Shown in pieces: positions 13,674-15,398 of a DNA stretch of 15,398 bases. The stretch comes from CAZJRB01 sp964547995. Lineage in GTDB: Bacteria; Planctomycetota; Planctomycetia; Pirellulales; Thermoguttaceae. Within the stretch, counting starts at the first letter, position 1, and the number at the start of each line of letters is the position of its first letter. Where the stretch lies: contig CAZJRB010000150.1 in the NCBI GenBank assembly GCA_964547995.1, forward strand, positions 1-15,398, in the 5' to 3' direction. Both the position numbers and the translations under genes were made by a program. The notes under the pieces were generated by a model. That model was not told the DNA's origin and ran no database searches. It saw only the letters and a program-made list of their open reading frames with translations.

Positions 13674-13756
13674 TCCCTTTCTTGCAGCAGCTTTTCCCGG
13701 CGGGTCCAATAGAACCAATCTGCTGATTCCGCACCCGTTCCGTCGCTGCCAAGATC

Positions 13757-15115
13757 ATGTCCAATACAAATGCCCCGAACATCCCGCTGCCGAAAACCTG
13801 GCCCGCCACCGTCAAGTCCGCCATACTGCATGTCGTCTCACTGGCCCAGTACGCCGTGGCCTACACGCGAAGCTGGGCGGCAAATAGTCCCATCGAACGA
13901 ATCCGTCTCCGCGCCAGGTGTGACTGGCTGGAAAACCAACTTGCCATCGTCACGGAACAGTTGCGCATCATAACTGTCCGCATGGCGTTGATCGACCCGT
14001 GCCACCGACCGCACTATCCGCCCGCGGAACGAATGGCAATCCTGCAGCTCCGTGCTGCATGTGGCTGGTCTCAGAAACAGACGGCCGACCGCCTTCTGGT
14101 GGCCCCGGCCACGATCGCATCCTGGGGCAAGCGTATCGATGAAGACGGCCCCAAGGCCCTTGTGCAGCTCCGGGTGCCCGTCAACAAGTTCCCGGAACTG
14201 GTTCGATATGTCGTCCAGCAACTGAAGGCCTTGTGCCCCAGCATGGGCAAAATCAAAATCGCCCGGATGCTGTGTCGGGCCGGCCTCCATCTGGGTAAGA
14301 CGACCGTTGGGCGAATCCTGAAGGAACAACCCGTGCCACCGCCCGCCGTGGCCGTCAATGATGTTGCTTCCAAGGACGAAGAACCTACCGCACGGTCCGT
14401 CAAGGCCAACTACCCCAATCACGTCTGGGGTGTCGATCTGACAGTCGTACCTCTCCTCGGCGGCTTCTGGGTGCCGTGGCTGCCGAACGCATTTCTGCAA
14501 CAGTGGCCGTTTTGCTGGTGGGTGGGACTCGTCGTGGATCACTTTTCCCGATGCATCATGGGTTTCATGATTTTCCGAAAACGCCCGACCTCCCAGGCTG
14601 TCCAGGAATTCCTGGACCGCACGATTCAGAAGAACGGTGCGAAGCCGAAGTACATCATCAGCGACAAGGGCAGGCAGTTCTGGTGCAAAGCGTACAATGC
14701 CTGGTGCAGGCTCAAGAACATCAAGCCGCGCTTCGGCGCCGTGGGCAAGAGCGGTAGCATAGCGGTCGTAGAGCGATTCATGAGAACGCTGAAATCCGAA
14801 TGCACCCGCCGAATTTGCGTGCCCGCCCGACGCCGCGACTTCCGCGCGGAACTGGCCTCGTTCATCGAATGGTTCAACGAACACAGGCCGCATACGTTTC
14901 TGGACGGAAGGACGCCGAACGAAGCGTACCACAAACGCCATCCCAAGTGTTGCCATCCACGCTTTGAACCGCGGGCACGTTGGCCACGTGGGTCGCCGTG
15001 CGCCGCGCCCCGCGTGCCGGTGAAGGGAAAACCTGGCGTTCAACTTGAACTTCAGGTTACGTACCACGCGGGTCGGAAGCACCTTCCGATTGTGACGCTG
15101 CGACGTGCGGCATAG
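13757..15115 (+). CDS. DDE transposase, rve/IS3-IS481-like (452 aa)
   Basis: Start ATG 13757 (MSNTNAPNIPLPKTW); the ribosome binding site is weak. Residues about 1-85 are an N-terminal helical segment (SPIERIRLRARCDWLENQLAIV). Residues about 88-135 are a helix-turn-helix (ERMAILQLRAACGWSQKQTADRLL, then APATIASWGKRI), and 150-190 a second helical DNA-binding part (KIKIARMLCRAGLHLGKTTVGRIL). The rve catalytic core has Asp227 (HVWGVDLTV), Asp303 (ISDKGRQF) and Glu339 (VVERFMRTLK), with exactly 35 residues between the second Asp and the Glu. The ending EWFNEHRPHTFLDGRTPNEAY is typical of IS3/IS481-type integrase cores. It is full-length and appears intact. I found no convincing terminal inverted repeats within the flanking 100 bp, so its ends, and whether it is an IS or a domesticated or immobile copy, are unresolved. 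Confidence 0.88.
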   Translation: MSNTNAPNIPLPKTWPATVKSAILHVVSLAQYAVAYTRSWAANSPIERIRLRARCDWLENQLAIVTEQLRIITVRMALIDPCHRPHYPPAERMAILQLRAACGWSQKQTADRLLVAPATIASWGKRIDEDGPKALVQLRVPVNKFPELVRYVVQQLKALCPSMGKIKIARMLCRAGLHLGKTTVGRILKEQPVPPPAVAVNDVASKDEEPTARSVKANYPNHVWGVDLTVVPLLGGFWVPWLPNAFLQQWPFCWWVGLVVDHFSRCIMGFMIFRKRPTSQAVQEFLDRTIQKNGAKPKYIISDKGRQFWCKAYNAWCRLKNIKPRFGAVGKSGSIAVVERFMRTLKSECTRRICVPARRRDFRAELASFIEWFNEHRPHTFLDGRTPNEAYHKRHPKCCHPRFEPRARWPRGSPCAAPRVPVKGKPGVQLELQVTYHAGRKHLPIVTLRRAA

Positions 15116-15398
15116 GCCAAGCGCTGAGATCGTTGCGCTACGGGTGCGCGCTAGCAGCCGGGATGGGCCGTTTCTCGTGTAAATTGTCAAGGAGCTTGTT
15201 GCTTGTTGGCCTTCGGATGCCAAGCAAGTCAATCGTTTTCTACTTCTATTTGCCGGTTCTTGTCTCCGTCTTCAAGGGGATGTTAGGTTCGCTGGACCGG
15301 CACACCTAACTGCCGCAGATTGCTCATATTTGGTGGCTGTCACCTTTTCTTCTTCCACTGTCCCCTATTTTATTCCGTTTATTTGCCCTCGTTTATTT
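15116..15398. other. Gene-free tail with REP-like hairpins
   Basis: No gene is visible. GTTAGGT (15282-15288) and ACCTAAC (15304-15310) form a 7-bp stem around a 15-nt, partly self-complementary loop (GCTGGACCGGC). Further on, GGTGGCTGTCACC (15332-15344) is a near-palindrome, and GTCCCC follows at 15360-15365 in AT-rich, pyrimidine-rich text to the window edge. Read on the minus strand this gives GGGGAC followed by GGTGACAGCCACC. To me this resembles the short GACAG/CACC motifs found near REP-associated (Y1) transposase genes, but no such gene is within the window. Confidence 0.35.

Noticed and set aside
13838..15232. Minus-strand open frame of 464 codons
   Set aside because: It is antisense to the DDE transposase, whose catalytic residues are all on the plus strand.

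Overview
The window looks like an accessory region of a moderately GC-rich bacterial chromosome, most likely a planctomycete (order Pirellulales or a relative). This is inferred from four things: a secreted sialate-O-acetylesterase-like SASA hydrolase, an integrase remnant of the LARHSDIRLTLG-YTHV type, mosaic glycosyltransferase fusions, and loosely packed genes with large repeat-filled gaps. No rRNA, tRNA or core housekeeping gene is visible, so the taxon is a guess.

Left part (1-2960), debris and small accessory genes. The tail of an upstream gene (2-79) is followed after 6 nt by an unrecognised 231-aa protein (86-781); the arrangement resembles a toxin/immunity pair. On the minus strand, a 209-aa Cys-rich unknown protein and a 98-aa helical unknown protein form a probable two-gene operon (1772 to 828). 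This operon abuts the C-terminal stub of a tyrosine recombinase on the plus strand (1807-1989). Next comes a good promoter (TTGGAC-17-TACAAT) and ribosome binding site. A 257-bp MITE-like element (2155-2411) sits exactly at the start codon that follows, with perfect 13-bp terminal inverted repeats and a perfect 9-bp target duplication. An otherwise gene-free stretch then carries a tandem GC-rich intergenic repeat.

Middle (2962-7034). A secreted SASA-family esterase (2962-4857) is bracketed by two blocks of the same intergenic repeat. It is followed by a minus-strand module in which a beta-class DNA methyltransferase overlaps an intact tyrosine recombinase by 14 nt. This is the typical cargo-plus-integrase end of an integrative element. 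The methyltransferase N-terminus appears broken by a one-base frameshift in a GGGAAAA run.

Right part (7458-13579), a glycosyltransferase island. It holds a GT11 alpha-1,2-fucosyltransferase-like gene, a fusion of an unnamed 'X' domain (about 275 aa, YLEDD motif) with a GT32-like domain, a GT1/MurG-like GT-B enzyme, and a GT4 enzyme fused to a second copy of the X domain. Genes alternate in strand, with divergent promoters at 10039-10101. The set could build a fucosylated surface or exported glycan, though no transporter or sugar-nucleotide gene is present. The two X copies are direct repeats flanking the GT1 gene, so recombination between them would create an in-frame GT4-X-GT32 protein.

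Right edge (13757-15398). An intact D-D-35-E transposase of the IS3/IS481-like rve type is followed by a 280-bp gene-free tail with REP-like hairpins. The most notable observations are the shuffled X domain, the MITE inserted in a start codon, the repeat family bracketing the esterase, and the methyltransferase/integrase overlap.
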